A DNA stretch of 64,000 nucleotides from positions 1,968,001-2,032,000 of the forward strand of contig NZ_CP056032.1 in NCBI RefSeq assembly GCF_013375035.1, given 5' to 3'. Numbering within the stretch: the stretch's first letter is position 1; each line of letters opens with the position of its first letter. Shown here piece after piece: positions 44,917 through 53,326 of the stretch. Origin of the DNA: Spirosoma sp. KUDC1026. Its GTDB lineage: Bacteria > Bacteroidota > Bacteroidia > Cytophagales > Spirosomataceae. A program made the position numbers and the translations under genes. Below the pieces are notes generated by a model. It searched no databases and was not told the DNA's origin. It saw nothing but the letters and a program-made list of their open reading frames with translations.

Positions 44917-46163
44917 CATTACTTTATCTGACATTTTATTTCGAACCTGATCTGAGTGCCGGGTCGTTTCGGAATACTGCGCTGGTTAAAGAACTGGGTC
45001 ATCAGTTACGGGCTGGCGATACGATTCATGTTGTGACAACACAGCCTAACCGCTACGCATCCTTCCGGCAGTCGGCGCCCGAAAAAGAGGTGTACGTAAC
45101 GCCAACGGGCTGCCGGGTCATAATTCACCGGGTGAAAGTGCCAGCGCATGATAGTGGATTCTGGGGACAGATCATGGCTTTCTGGGCGTATTTCTGGGCG
45201 GCTCATCAACTGGCTCAGTGGCAAACTTATTCGCAGGTGGTTGCTTCATCGTCCCGCCTGTTTACGGCGTTTCTAGGCGCAAAACTGGCTCGCAAACAGC
45301 GGGCAGGTCTGTTTCTGGACGTTCGCGACCTGTTCCGGGAAACCATACTGGAACTTCTGAAGCGAAAACTCGGCATGCTGTCGGGCCTGCGTCTGGGACT
45401 GGCTCCGTTACTCTGGCTCGTTGAACGGTACACGTTCGGGTATGCAACTCATATCAACCTCGTATCGGAAGGATTTCAGCCTTATTTCACCCGATACCGG
45501 CGGGCTACGTATAGTTACTTTACCAATGGTATCGATGACGAATTTATGAGTCAGCCCATTACGCTCCCGCAGACAGCGCCGGTAAAAGTACTGCTCTACG
45601 CCGGTAATATTGGCGATGGACAGGGGCTGCATACCATCATTCCGGCGGCCGCCAGTGAACTGGGCGACGATTTCCGATTTGTCGTCATTGGGGCGGGGAG
45701 CGGCCTGGAAAAACTGAAGCGATCCATCGAACGAAAAGGGCTGACAAATGTGACGTGTTACCCACCGGTGAGCCGGAACGAGCTGATTGCCTATTACCAG
45801 CGGGCCGATTATCTGTTTGTTCACCTGAATGACCTGCACGCATTCAGGCGGGTGTTGCCGTCAAAACTATTTGAGTATGGCGCTACCAATAAACCTATTG
45901 TTGCTGGCGTCGCGGGATATGCTGCTCAGTTTGTCACCGAGTATCTGCCTAATAGCATTTTGTTTGCCCCCGGCGATGTTACGTCATTGGTCACGCAGTT
46001 GCGCGAAACACCTTACCTGACCACGCCCCGGCCCGCCTTTAAGCAACTGTTTGGCCGGCGAATTATCATGCAGGCGATGGCATCGTGTATTTTGAGCAAA
46101 GGAAATCCTATTCATACCCAGTGGTTACCTGAACTCAAATTTTACAAGTCCGCCTGGTCATGA
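44913..46163 (+). CDS. Family 4 glycosyltransferase, WbuB-like
   Basis: 416 aa. It starts LLYLTFYFEPDLSAGSFRNTAL, the hallmark of the WbuB group (transferases of N-acetyl-L-fucosamine or similar). GLFLDVRDLFRETILEL, VKVLLYAGNIGDGQGLHTII and FEYGATNKPIVAG complete the GT-B fold. It likely adds the second residue to the lipid-linked sugar made by the WbpL-like enzyme downstream. The fnlABC genes for UDP-L-FucNAc are not in the window, so the donor may differ. ATGA overlaps on both sides. Confidence 0.9.
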   Translation: MTLLYLTFYFEPDLSAGSFRNTALVKELGHQLRAGDTIHVVTTQPNRYASFRQSAPEKEVYVTPTGCRVIIHRVKVPAHDSGFWGQIMAFWAYFWAAHQLAQWQTYSQVVASSSRLFTAFLGAKLARKQRAGLFLDVRDLFRETILELLKRKLGMLSGLRLGLAPLLWLVERYTFGYATHINLVSEGFQPYFTRYRRATYSYFTNGIDDEFMSQPITLPQTAPVKVLLYAGNIGDGQGLHTIIPAAASELGDDFRFVVIGAGSGLEKLKRSIERKGLTNVTCYPPVSRNELIAYYQRADYLFVHLNDLHAFRRVLPSKLFEYGATNKPIVAGVAGYAAQFVTEYLPNSILFAPGDVTSLVTQLRETPYLTTPRPAFKQLFGRRIIMQAMASCILSKGNPIHTQWLPELKFYKSAWS

Positions 46164-47074
46164 ATATTGTGCTGACGGGGGCTTCCGGTTTTCTGGGACA
46201 CTATATTCTGGCCGAACTAGGCCGGGGGCATAATATAACGACGCTCGGACGGGCAGTCGCCAGCCATCGGCACATTCACTGCGACCTCGCCCGCGAAGAA
46301 CCGAAGCTATCGATTCAGAATCCGATGTGCGTCATTCATGCTGCTGGGAAGGCACATTCTTCCCCACGAACAGAAACCGAACGCCGGGAGTACGAACAGG
46401 TAAACGTACTGGGAACTCGTCGATTATTGGCTGCGCTGGACCGGCAGGCTGTACTACCCAAGTCGTTTATTTATATCAGTTCTGTGCTGGCGTATGGCCG
46501 TTCTGCAGGATGGCTGCTCAATGAGCAAACGCCCTGTGCACCTACTGATGTCTACGGCAAAAGCAAAGCGCAAGCCGAAGAGATCGTCCGGACCTGGGCC
46601 GATCAGAATGAGGTATGTCTGACGGTTCTGCGGTTACCACTCGTAGCTGCCCGGCAACCCAATGGTAATCTGGGGGCGTTGGCCAGAGCAATCAGACAGG
46701 GGTACTACGTTCGGCTGGGCGACGGGGCTGCGCGTCGAAGCATGGTGCGGGCCGACGATGTAGCGGCTATTTTGTTACGGGCGGCTGCCGTCGGCGGCAC
46801 GTATAATCTGACGGATGGGTACCATCCGAGCGTTCGCGAACTGGAAGATACACTGGCTCGTCAGGCCAACCGACGTATTCGGCTGTCAATTTCGTCAGGC
46901 CAAGCTCGTCTATTGGCGCGTCTGGGCGATGGCATCAATACCGTAATCGGTGGGCGTTTTCCCATGAATACAACTGCGCTTACCAAACTTACATCTTCAC
47001 TTACGTTTTCCGACGAAGCAGCCCGGCAAAAACTCGGCTGGAATCCTCGCCCGGTCCTCGATCTGTTTGTATGA
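46160..47074 (+). CDS. NAD-dependent epimerase/dehydratase (SDR), sugar-nucleotide type
   Basis: 304 aa. Rossmann motif VLTGASGFLGHYIL at the N-terminus, ISSVLAYG, and the catalytic pair Y-x3-K in DVYGKSKAQAEE. It resembles the SDR that accompanies WbuB/WbpL in many O-antigen clusters, usually a 4-epimerase or 4-reductase making the sugar that the WbpL-type enzyme loads. It has an ATGA overlap with the WbpL-like gene. Confidence 0.92.
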   Translation: MNIVLTGASGFLGHYILAELGRGHNITTLGRAVASHRHIHCDLAREEPKLSIQNPMCVIHAAGKAHSSPRTETERREYEQVNVLGTRRLLAALDRQAVLPKSFIYISSVLAYGRSAGWLLNEQTPCAPTDVYGKSKAQAEEIVRTWADQNEVCLTVLRLPLVAARQPNGNLGALARAIRQGYYVRLGDGAARRSMVRADDVAAILLRAAAVGGTYNLTDGYHPSVRELEDTLARQANRRIRLSISSGQARLLARLGDGINTVIGGRFPMNTTALTKLTSSLTFSDEAARQKLGWNPRPVLDLFV

Positions 47075-48078
47075 CGAACCTTGCCTGGCTCGCAACTGGA
47101 CTGATGCTGCTGGGGGCCGAGCTGGCCTATCTGCGACTCGCCCGCCAATTTCGTATCATCGATCTTCCTAATGAACGAAGCATGCATACGGATCGGGCGA
47201 TTGTGCGGGGTGGAGGCATAATCTGTTGGGTGGCAGCTATGGGCGTGTTTGCCGGCTCAGGTTTTGCTAAGCCGTGGTTCTATCTTGGATCGGTATTGGT
47301 AGCGGGCATAAGCTTTATGGATGACCTACGCTCCGTTCCCAGTCCTATTCGGCTTCTTGTGCAGGGGCTTGCCGGCGCGCTGTTGCTGTATCAGAACGGC
47401 CTATTTGGGTTTGAGAATGGTTCTAGCCTGGTTATGCTGTTTGTATGTGTCGCGATGCTGAACGCGTACAATTTTATGGATGGCGTCAATGGGATGACCG
47501 CCTTGTATAGTCTGCTGACGTTAGGAACGCTGCTCTACCTGAGTCAAACGAAAGCTACCGATACGTATTCGTTGCTGTTCAAGGTTGAAATGCTGGCTCT
47601 GCTGGTCTTCGCCGGATTTAACGTCCGTCGCCGGGCTATCTGCTTTGCGGGTGATGTTGGCAGTATAACGGTGGCCTTTATCGTACTGCAGGGAGTTCTG
47701 GCTGCTGTGTTGCAGTACAAAACTTACCTGCCTGTGCTGTTGCTGGCGGTGTACGGAGTTGATACTGTGCTGACGATTGTGAAACGGCTCTACCTGCGCC
47801 AGAATATTCTGTTGCCGCACCGGATGCATCTATTTCAGGAACTGGTTCGCAAAGGAGGCTGGTCACATCGGCGGGTGTCGGGTGTGTACGCGTTCGTGCA
47901 ACTGCTCCTGAACGTATTGCTACTGATAACTCTCGAAAAACCGGTTGAGGTCCAGTGGCTAACTGCCTCCCTGATCCTGGCAGGCTTGTCGGTTGTTTAC
48001 ATAAGTGCGAAATGGCGACTAACCTATGTAACGGCACAAAAAAAGCCGCTTCCGGGTATGGAAACGGCTTTACAATAA
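47071..48078 (+). CDS. MraY/WecA-family sugar-phosphate transferase (WbpL-like), initiating enzyme
   Basis: 335 aa, about ten membrane helices. The cytosolic catalytic motifs are GISFMDDLRSVPSPIRL (DD pair), NAYNFMDGVNGM and CFAGDVGSIT; the C-terminal HRMHLFQEL is the HxxH-like nucleotide-sugar-binding loop. It transfers an N-acetylhexosamine-1-phosphate onto undecaprenyl phosphate and so would start each repeat unit. It is the last gene of the cluster. Its last codons contain the terminator hairpin. Confidence 0.94.
   Translation: MTNLAWLATGLMLLGAELAYLRLARQFRIIDLPNERSMHTDRAIVRGGGIICWVAAMGVFAGSGFAKPWFYLGSVLVAGISFMDDLRSVPSPIRLLVQGLAGALLLYQNGLFGFENGSSLVMLFVCVAMLNAYNFMDGVNGMTALYSLLTLGTLLYLSQTKATDTYSLLFKVEMLALLVFAGFNVRRRAICFAGDVGSITVAFIVLQGVLAAVLQYKTYLPVLLLAVYGVDTVLTIVKRLYLRQNILLPHRMHLFQELVRKGGWSHRRVSGVYAFVQLLLNVLLLITLEKPVEVQWLTASLILAGLSVVYISAKWRLTYVTAQKKPLPGMETALQ
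48042..48071. terminator. Terminator hairpin at the end of the exopolysaccharide cluster, partly inside the last gene
   Basis: AAAGCCG (48042-48048) pairs with CGGCTTT (48065-48071), extended by TTCC/GGAA after one mismatch. A-runs and T-runs flank it, so it may serve both this cluster and the convergent thioredoxin gene. It is encoded within the last dozen codons, before the stop at 48078. Confidence 0.75.
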
Positions 48079-48091
48079 GAGTAGTAAGTGC

Positions 48092-48562
48092 TTACCGGAT
48101 GCTCTTGCCGAGGCTAATCAGATCTTCAGCTGACATCCCACCAATTACTTTCTTCAGCACACGACCATTACCGTCGATAAACATCAGCGTGGGATAAGCT
48201 TCCAGAGGATAGACCGCAGACAGGCTTGGTCCTTCCCCTTTTTCCATATCCATCTTTACGTTGATAAACTTGCTGTTGTATAGGTCGCCCACGCTTTTCT
48301 GTGTAAACACATTTTTCTGCATCATTTTGCAGGGGCCGCACCAGCTCGCATAAGCGTCGAAGAAAATCACCTTTTTCTCGGCTTTTGCTTTTTGCAGAAT
48401 TTCCTTCCAGGAGGCTTCGGTGAATTTGATTCCTGTTTCGGCGCTGGCGGTGGGCTTTTTATCACCGGCTTTGTTTACGTCAATCGTCCGTCGGGCGGCA
48501 TCGGTTGGTACAGTGCCGAGTCCGGCAATCAGAAGAGTTAGTACCCAAAACACTTTTTTCAT
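48092..48562 (-). CDS. Exported thioredoxin-fold protein
   Basis: 156 aa. A Sec signal (VFWVLTLLIAGLGTVPTDA) precedes a thioredoxin domain with active site WCGPC (Cys75, Cys78) and the cis-Pro segment AYPTLMFIDGNG. It resembles DsbD-gamma/thioredoxin_7-type periplasmic reductants. It converges on the WbpL-like gene with 13 bp between stops. A palindrome ACCGG-AAA-CCGGT (48569-48581) lies 7 bp upstream of the ATG, close enough to affect ribosome entry. Confidence 0.93.
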   Translation of the reverse strand: MKKVFWVLTLLIAGLGTVPTDAARRTIDVNKAGDKKPTASAETGIKFTEASWKEILQKAKAEKKVIFFDAYASWCGPCKMMQKNVFTQKSVGDLYNSKFINVKMDMEKGEGPSLSAVYPLEAYPTLMFIDGNGRVLKKVIGGMSAEDLISLGKSIR

Positions 48563-48802
48563 AGTCGAACCGGAAACCGGTGGTCTTAAAATGGTTTTCT
48601 GTGTTTATAACGTACCAGCTAACGGCTTTCGTTTCCGGCGGTCGTTTGTTTTCCATGGCAAATTAGCTGACCGGCTGAATAATAGCAATGATCGGACTAA
48701 TTTGCTGGGCTTTGCAGCTGGCTGTTACGAATGGATTAAGCAGGTTACGTGCCATTCTGCATAATCTTTACGAACTTTGCGGCCGTTTTAGTCATCAACG
48801 CC

Positions 48803-49429
48803 ATGCCCGTCAAACAATCCGAATTTTTCGTCAGCAACTCCGATCCTGCTAAATGCCCCAAGCCCGACCGGCCCGAATATGCGTTCATCGGCCGTTCGAA
48901 TGTCGGTAAGTCTTCGCTGATTAACATGCTGACGGGACGAAACTCACTGGCCAAGATTTCGGGTAAACCGGGTAAAACCCAGCTTATTAATCACTTTATC
49001 ATCGACAATGACTGGTATCTGGTTGATTTGCCGGGATATGGCTACGCGCAGGTTAGTAAAACTGACCGGGAAAAATTCGCGGCTCTGATCGATGGTTACC
49101 TGACCGGGCGGCCCAATCTGCTCTGTATTTTCGTACTGGTCGACTCGCGCATCGAACCGCAGAAAATTGATCTTGACTTCATGGAGAACCTGGGCGACCG
49201 GGGCCTTCCGTTCGTAATTGTGTTCACAAAAACCGAAAAACTCGGACCAACCAAGTTGCAGGCGGCAATAGACAACTACCGGGCCCGTCTGCTGGAGAGC
49301 TGGGAGGAGGTTCCAGAGCTATTTGTTACGTCGGCTGTTACGGCGGTGGGTCGTGAGGATATTCTGTCGTTTATCCGGCCACTGAATGAAGAGTTCTGGC
49401 AGAATGAAAAGGCTAAAAGGAAATATTAA
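48803..49429 (+). CDS. engB: Ribosome biogenesis GTPase EngB (YsxC/YihA)
   Basis: 208 aa from ATG 48803 (MPVKQSEFFVSNSDPAKCPK), which fits the family N-terminus; an in-frame ATG at 48749 adds 18 unusual residues. G1 is GRSNVGKSSLI, G3 is DLPGYGYA, G4 is TKTEK-like (VFTKTEKL) and G5 is VTSA. It is an essential GTPase in large-subunit assembly. It is transcribed away from the thioredoxin gene, with a weak TAnnTTTG-like element near 48770. Confidence 0.95.
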   Translation: MPVKQSEFFVSNSDPAKCPKPDRPEYAFIGRSNVGKSSLINMLTGRNSLAKISGKPGKTQLINHFIIDNDWYLVDLPGYGYAQVSKTDREKFAALIDGYLTGRPNLLCIFVLVDSRIEPQKIDLDFMENLGDRGLPFVIVFTKTEKLGPTKLQAAIDNYRARLLESWEEVPELFVTSAVTAVGREDILSFIRPLNEEFWQNEKAKRKY

Positions 49430-49563
49430 TAACAAGTCGCGTTTTTTGCGTCCCGGTTAGCCACATTTGCGCGCTCGTTAACGTATAATTCTAAAAACAA
49501 GTAATCCCCTAATCAAGCAATACGTCGCCCAAAACAGACGTTACCAATTTATTACGCGTACCT

Positions 49564-50034
49564 ATGGAAGCATTAAAACAGATTGCCAACGTTGCCGGTT
49601 ACAGCGGCTTATACCGGATTCTGAAACCAGGCCGGGCCGGTGTTATTGTGGAATCTCTGGACGATAAAAAAGCCAAGACCATGATGGGCCCAACGGCTCG
49701 TGTATCGGTCCTGAACGATATTTCAATCTACGTAGATGATAACGATGAGCAGTCGATGCCGCTGAGCGACGTCCTGCTGGTGATCAACGAAAAGTACGGC
49801 GAGAACCTGACGGCCGATCCGAAGGGCTCGAACGAGGAATTGGCTGAATTTATGACTTCGGTCGTGCCTAACTACGATCGGGAGCGGGTGCGGCCAACAG
49901 ACATCAAAAAGCTGATCAGCTGGTACAACATCCTGCGTCAGTATGCGCCCGAAGTGTTTGAGGCTACGACGGAAGAAGCCCCAGCGTCGGCCGAAGAAAC
50001 AACCGAAACGACGGAAGAAGAAACAAAAGCATAA
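49564..50034 (+). CDS. DUF5606-type conserved Bacteroidota protein
   Basis: 156 aa, cytosolic. The start MEALKQIANVAGYSGLYRILKPGRAGVIVESLDDKK matches what I know of the DUF5606 family. A beta-rich N-terminal half is followed by helices (SNEELAEFMTSVVPNYD, DIKKLISWYNILRQYAPEVF) and a low-complexity acidic tail of Glu/Thr/Ala. Function is unknown. It is followed by a terminator and so is probably a one-gene unit. Confidence 0.85.
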   Translation: MEALKQIANVAGYSGLYRILKPGRAGVIVESLDDKKAKTMMGPTARVSVLNDISIYVDDNDEQSMPLSDVLLVINEKYGENLTADPKGSNEELAEFMTSVVPNYDRERVRPTDIKKLISWYNILRQYAPEVFEATTEEAPASAEETTETTEEETKA

Positions 50035-50109
50035 TCACTTTTGCTTTAGTCTAGTTATCTAATCGATAGTTAGACTTTAACAAAAAGTCTCCATTTTCAG
50101 TGAGAACAG

Positions 50110-50143
50110 AAAAGCCGCGATGACCCTTGGTTTCGCGGCTTTT
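50110..50143 (+). terminator. Terminator after the DUF5606 gene
   Basis: AAAAGCCGCGA pairs with TCGCGGCTTTT (50110-50120 with 50133-50143) around a 12-nt loop, followed by more T. Position and shape are typical. Confidence 0.92.
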
Positions 50144-50179
50144 TAGTGTTTTTAGAGAAAAGACGTGAGACAAAAGAGA

Positions 50180-50245
50180 AAAAGACGTAAGAAAAAAGAC
50201 CGATTTACTGTTGGCGCCAGCGTCTTTCCTCTTGCGTCTTTTTTT
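50180..50245. terminator. Second, imperfect hairpin between DUF5606 and pyk (possible bidirectional terminator)
   Basis: A 19-bp stem with three mismatches (AAGACGTAAGAAAAAAGAC against the complement of 50222-50241) with T-runs on both strands. It would suit the convergent pyk transcript ending at 50263. Copies of AAGACG recur nearby (50160, 50181), giving a degenerate repeat. Confidence 0.55.
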
Positions 50246-50262
50246 CTTTCTTCTATAAAAGA

Positions 50263-51699
50263 CTAATCTACCGTGCTCAGTTTTACCGTATTGGTACGGC
50301 GCGACTGGGTCAGTGGCATACTGAGCGTGTTGATGAAGATATCACCCGACGCCAGTTTTTTCTGCGTAATCAGCGTTTGCTTGATGCCTTCAACCGTCTG
50401 GTCAACGGTCTGCTCCACATTGGGTTCGTACGGCATCACCTGAACGCCCCAATACAGGCCCAGCGTGTTACGGAGTTGCGCGTCATTCGAGAAAACGTAC
50501 AGATCCGCTTTGGGCCGGTGGTGCGACAGACGAACAGCGGTGTAACCCGAATTTGTGATGCCGATGATGGCTTTCGCCTGGGTATCGCGGGCTAACCGGC
50601 ACGCACTCATTACGACGTTGTCGTTGATGGCGTTTTCGGTTGGATATTCGTTTACTTGTGCGTGGTAGCGGAAATAGATATTGTTGGTCGACGTTTCCAC
50701 CTGCTTGATGGTGTTGGCCATGCTTTCTACCGCCAGAATTGGGTATTTACCCGAAGCTGTTTCGGCGCTGAGCATAACGGCATCGGCTCCGTCTATCACC
50801 GAGTTGGCGATATCGTTGATTTCGGCGCGGGTTGGGCGGGGCGCATCGATCATGCTCTCGAGCATCTGCGTCGCTACGATAACCGGTTTTGCCGCCCGGT
50901 TACACTTTTCCACCAGCATTTTCTGGATCATCGGCACCTCTTCGGCCGGTAATTCGACGCCGAGGTCACCACGGGCAACCATCAGACCGTCGGTGGCTTC
51001 AATGATCGCATCAATGTTCTGAATCGCTTCGGGCTTTTCGATTTTAGCGATAACCCGGCTCTTCTTGCCTTTCGATTTGATGTAATCCTTAATTTCCAGG
51101 ATTTCGGAAGCCTCGCGAACAAACGACAGGGCAATCCATTCGGCATCGTGTTCCAGACCAAATTCGAGGTCAGCCCAGTCTTTTTCGGTCACGGCTGGCA
51201 TCGACACTTTCGTATTAGGCAGATTAACGCCTTTCTTCGACTTCATCGGACCGCCGTATACTACTTCCGTAATAACGTCGGTGCCATCGGTACCGATTAC
51301 TTTCACCTCCAGCTTGCCATCATCCATCAGAATGCGCTCGCCTGGGTGAACGTCTTTGTACATATCCTTGTAAGGCGTACTGACCCGTTCGGCCGTACCG
51401 AGAACATCGTCGTTCGTAAAGACAAGTTTATTCCCTGCTTCGATCAGTACACCGTCTTTGTTCTCGACGTTACCGATCCGGATTTTAGGCCCCTGCAGAT
51501 CCTGAAGGATGCAAAGGTTTAGTTGGTGTTCTTCGTTGATTTCCCGGATACGGTTCAGCCGCATCAGGTGATCTTCGTGAGTGCCGTGGGAAAAGTTAAG
51601 CCGGAAAACGTTTACCCCGGCTTTGGCTAGTGCCAGCAATTGTTCTTTTGTTTCGGAAGCCGGGCCTACGGTGGCCACGATCTTGGTTTTCTTAGACAT
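50263..51699 (-). CDS. pyk: Pyruvate kinase
   Basis: 478 aa. It begins KTKIVATVGPASETKEQLLAL; FRLNFSHG, the active-site IAKIEKPEAIQNID, MVARGDLGVELPAEEVP and PVIVATQMLESMI are all in place. It catalyses phosphoenolpyruvate + ADP to pyruvate + ATP. The C-terminal regulatory domain is complete. On the - strand a TAAATTTG element (51765-51758) lies about 60 bp upstream and is the likely promoter. Confidence 0.98.
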   Translation of the reverse strand: MSKKTKIVATVGPASETKEQLLALAKAGVNVFRLNFSHGTHEDHLMRLNRIREINEEHQLNLCILQDLQGPKIRIGNVENKDGVLIEAGNKLVFTNDDVLGTAERVSTPYKDMYKDVHPGERILMDDGKLEVKVIGTDGTDVITEVVYGGPMKSKKGVNLPNTKVSMPAVTEKDWADLEFGLEHDAEWIALSFVREASEILEIKDYIKSKGKKSRVIAKIEKPEAIQNIDAIIEATDGLMVARGDLGVELPAEEVPMIQKMLVEKCNRAAKPVIVATQMLESMIDAPRPTRAEINDIANSVIDGADAVMLSAETASGKYPILAVESMANTIKQVETSTNNIYFRYHAQVNEYPTENAINDNVVMSACRLARDTQAKAIIGITNSGYTAVRLSHHRPKADLYVFSNDAQLRNTLGLYWGVQVMPYEPNVEQTVDQTVEGIKQTLITQKKLASGDIFINTLSMPLTQSRRTNTVKLSTVD

Positions 51700-51757
51700 G
51701 AGGGACGGGAAAAATTGGGCAAAGGGCCGAAAGCCGTTGCAAAATTAACCGGATGGG

Positions 51758-51765
51758 CAAATTTA
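51758..51765 (-). promoter_or_regulatory. -7 element of the pyk promoter
   Basis: TAAATTTG on the - strand, a full TAnnTTTG match, ends 58 bp upstream of the pyk ATG. No clear TTG box is seen at the expected distance. Confidence 0.5.
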
Positions 51766-51984
51766 CAGTCGGCTTCACAGAAATTTTACGGACATGGCCA
51801 AATCAGCGATGCCCGGCTCTGCCAACTACTACTGACTAAACGACCGTAAATATACCAACTTACAAGCTAACTCAGTTGATACAATGCGCGCCTGACCGAA
51901 TCTGACCAGACAAATGTGTAGCTTCGAACCGACTGGCGGCCTGCAAGTCAAAACTATTGGGAACTATAAGATGCCAGTCAGAGT

Positions 51985-51995
51985 TAACACTGTTA
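51985..51995. promoter_or_regulatory. TetR operator candidate upstream of tetR
   Basis: TAACACTGTTA is an odd palindrome (TAACA-N-TGTTA), 22 bp from the tetR ATG. The same palindrome, read on the other strand, is in front of yceI at 52635-52645. The rest of the 51700-52017 gap shows only the pyk promoter. Confidence 0.65.
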
Positions 51996-52017
51996 TAAAA
52001 CATAACCACACGGCTAA

Positions 52018-52617
52018 ATGGGTATTGTAGAACGCAAACAACGGCAACGGCTGGAAGTCCGGAACAGCATTTTGCAGGCGGCCTGGGAGGTCGTTGAGCA
52101 GGAGGGCTGGTCGGCTCTGTCGATCCGTCGGATTGCGGATGCCATTGAATACAGCGTGCCGGTTATCTACAGCCATTTTGAAAATAAGGACGCCATCCTG
52201 CTGGAATTTACCAAGCAGGGATTTACGCGTCTGGCCGAAGAGTTACAGACCGCTCGGGACGCTCACAAGACGCCCAGCGCTCAACTGGAAGCGATTGCGA
52301 AAGCATACTGGGAGTTTGCGCTCAAGAATAGAGAGTATTATCAGTTGATGTTTGGACTGGGCATACCGGCCTGCGAAACCGTAAACCGAGTTGCTGAAGT
52401 AAAACAGTATAGTGATGTAATCTTATCGGTCATACAGAAGGCTGTCGCCGAAAGTAACCAGCCAGAGGTCGATTTTTTTCTAAAGTTTCATACGTACTGT
52501 TCCATTCTGCACGGACTGGTATCCATTCAGATGGTCGGTAAAGAAAGCACAATTGATCCTGTGCAGGAACTGGTGCTTCAGGATGCCATACGTGGTTTTA
52601 TTAAAGCCCTCGGCTAA
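52018..52617 (+). CDS. TetR/AcrR-family transcriptional regulator
   Basis: 199 aa. The N-terminal helix-turn-helix runs RNSILQAAWEVVEQEGWSALSIRRIADAIEYSVPVIYSHFENKDAILLEF (residues 16-65), typical of the family. The C-terminal ligand-binding helices (YWEFALKNREYYQLMFGLGIP) are like TetR_C domains. It likely represses itself and the yceI gene 68 bp downstream, since each has the same palindrome in front. The inducer is unknown. Confidence 0.93.
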   Translation: MGIVERKQRQRLEVRNSILQAAWEVVEQEGWSALSIRRIADAIEYSVPVIYSHFENKDAILLEFTKQGFTRLAEELQTARDAHKTPSAQLEAIAKAYWEFALKNREYYQLMFGLGIPACETVNRVAEVKQYSDVILSVIQKAVAESNQPEVDFFLKFHTYCSILHGLVSIQMVGKESTIDPVQELVLQDAIRGFIKALG

Positions 52618-52634
52618 TTTTTTTGCCTATTATG

Positions 52635-52645
52635 TAACAGTGTTA
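52635..52645. promoter_or_regulatory. TetR operator candidate upstream of yceI
   Basis: TAACAGTGTTA, identical as a palindrome to the site before tetR, 40 bp before the yceI ATG. Confidence 0.65.
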
Positions 52646-52650
52646 GTTTT

Positions 52651-52687
52651 AGTACCATAGTTTAATTTTTAAGTACCATTCTTTAAT
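52651..52687 (+). repeat. Direct repeat AGTACCAT-NN-TTTAAT in front of yceI
   Basis: Two 16-bp copies (52651-52666 and 52672-52687) match at 14 positions and are offset by exactly 21 bp, two helical turns. The second runs into the start codon. They may be a second protein-binding site or a leader feature. Confidence 0.6.
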
Positions 52688-53243
52688 GCCAACTACCATG
52701 ACAACAGAAGCAGCGGTTAAATGGGCAGTAGACCCAACCCACTCCGAAGTACAGTTCAAAGTAAAACACCTAGTTATCTCGACCGTAACGGGTTCCTTCA
52801 ATCAGTTCAGCGGTTCGGCAACGACCACTAACGACGACGATTTTGACGATGCAGAAATCCATTTTTCTCTGGACGTAAGCAGCATCGATACCAACCAGGA
52901 AATGCGCGATACACACCTGAAATCAGCCGATTTCTTTGACGTAGCGAACTATCCGTACATTACGTTTCAGTCGACCTCGTTTAAAAAAGCGAAAGGGGAT
53001 CTGTATAAATTAACCGGAAACCTGACAATGCACGGCGTAACGAAAGAAGTTACGGTTAACGCTGAGTTCGGCGGATCGGCGAAAGACGGTTACGGACAAA
53101 CCAAAATCGGTTTCGAAATTACGGGCGTTGTGAACCGGAAAGAGTTCGGTCTAACCTATCATGCGCTGACCGAAACCGGTGGCCTTGCCCTGGGCGAAGA
53201 CATTAAACTGATTGCCAACATTCAGTTGACCAAACAGGCGTAA
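52686..53243 (+). CDS. YceI-family lipid-binding protein, cytosolic form
   Basis: 185 aa without a signal peptide. The lipocalin-like YceI pattern is clear: WAVDPTHSEVQFKVKHLVISTVTGSF, FSLDVSSIDTNQEMRDTHLKSADFFDVANYPYITF, GNLTMHGVTKEV and GLTYH. YceI proteins bind isoprenoid or similar lipids. Many are periplasmic; this one appears cytosolic. A second in-frame ATG at 52698 is also possible. It is paired with tetR upstream and followed by a strong terminator. Confidence 0.93.
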   Translation: MPTTMTTEAAVKWAVDPTHSEVQFKVKHLVISTVTGSFNQFSGSATTTNDDDFDDAEIHFSLDVSSIDTNQEMRDTHLKSADFFDVANYPYITFQSTSFKKAKGDLYKLTGNLTMHGVTKEVTVNAEFGGSAKDGYGQTKIGFEITGVVNRKEFGLTYHALTETGGLALGEDIKLIANIQLTKQA

Positions 53244-53270
53244 GCCATTCCTTTACCAACTAGTAAAAGC

Positions 53271-53310
53271 AAAGGGGGCAGATGGTTTTGTAACGATCTG
53301 CCCCCTTTTT
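53271..53310. terminator. Bidirectional terminator between yceI and priA
   Basis: A perfect 13-bp stem AAAGGGGGCAGAT / ATCTGCCCCCTTT (53271-53283, 53296-53308) with a 12-nt loop. T-run on + and A-run on the left suit the convergent genes. Confidence 0.93.
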
Positions 53311-53326
53311 ATGCGTAGCGTAACCG

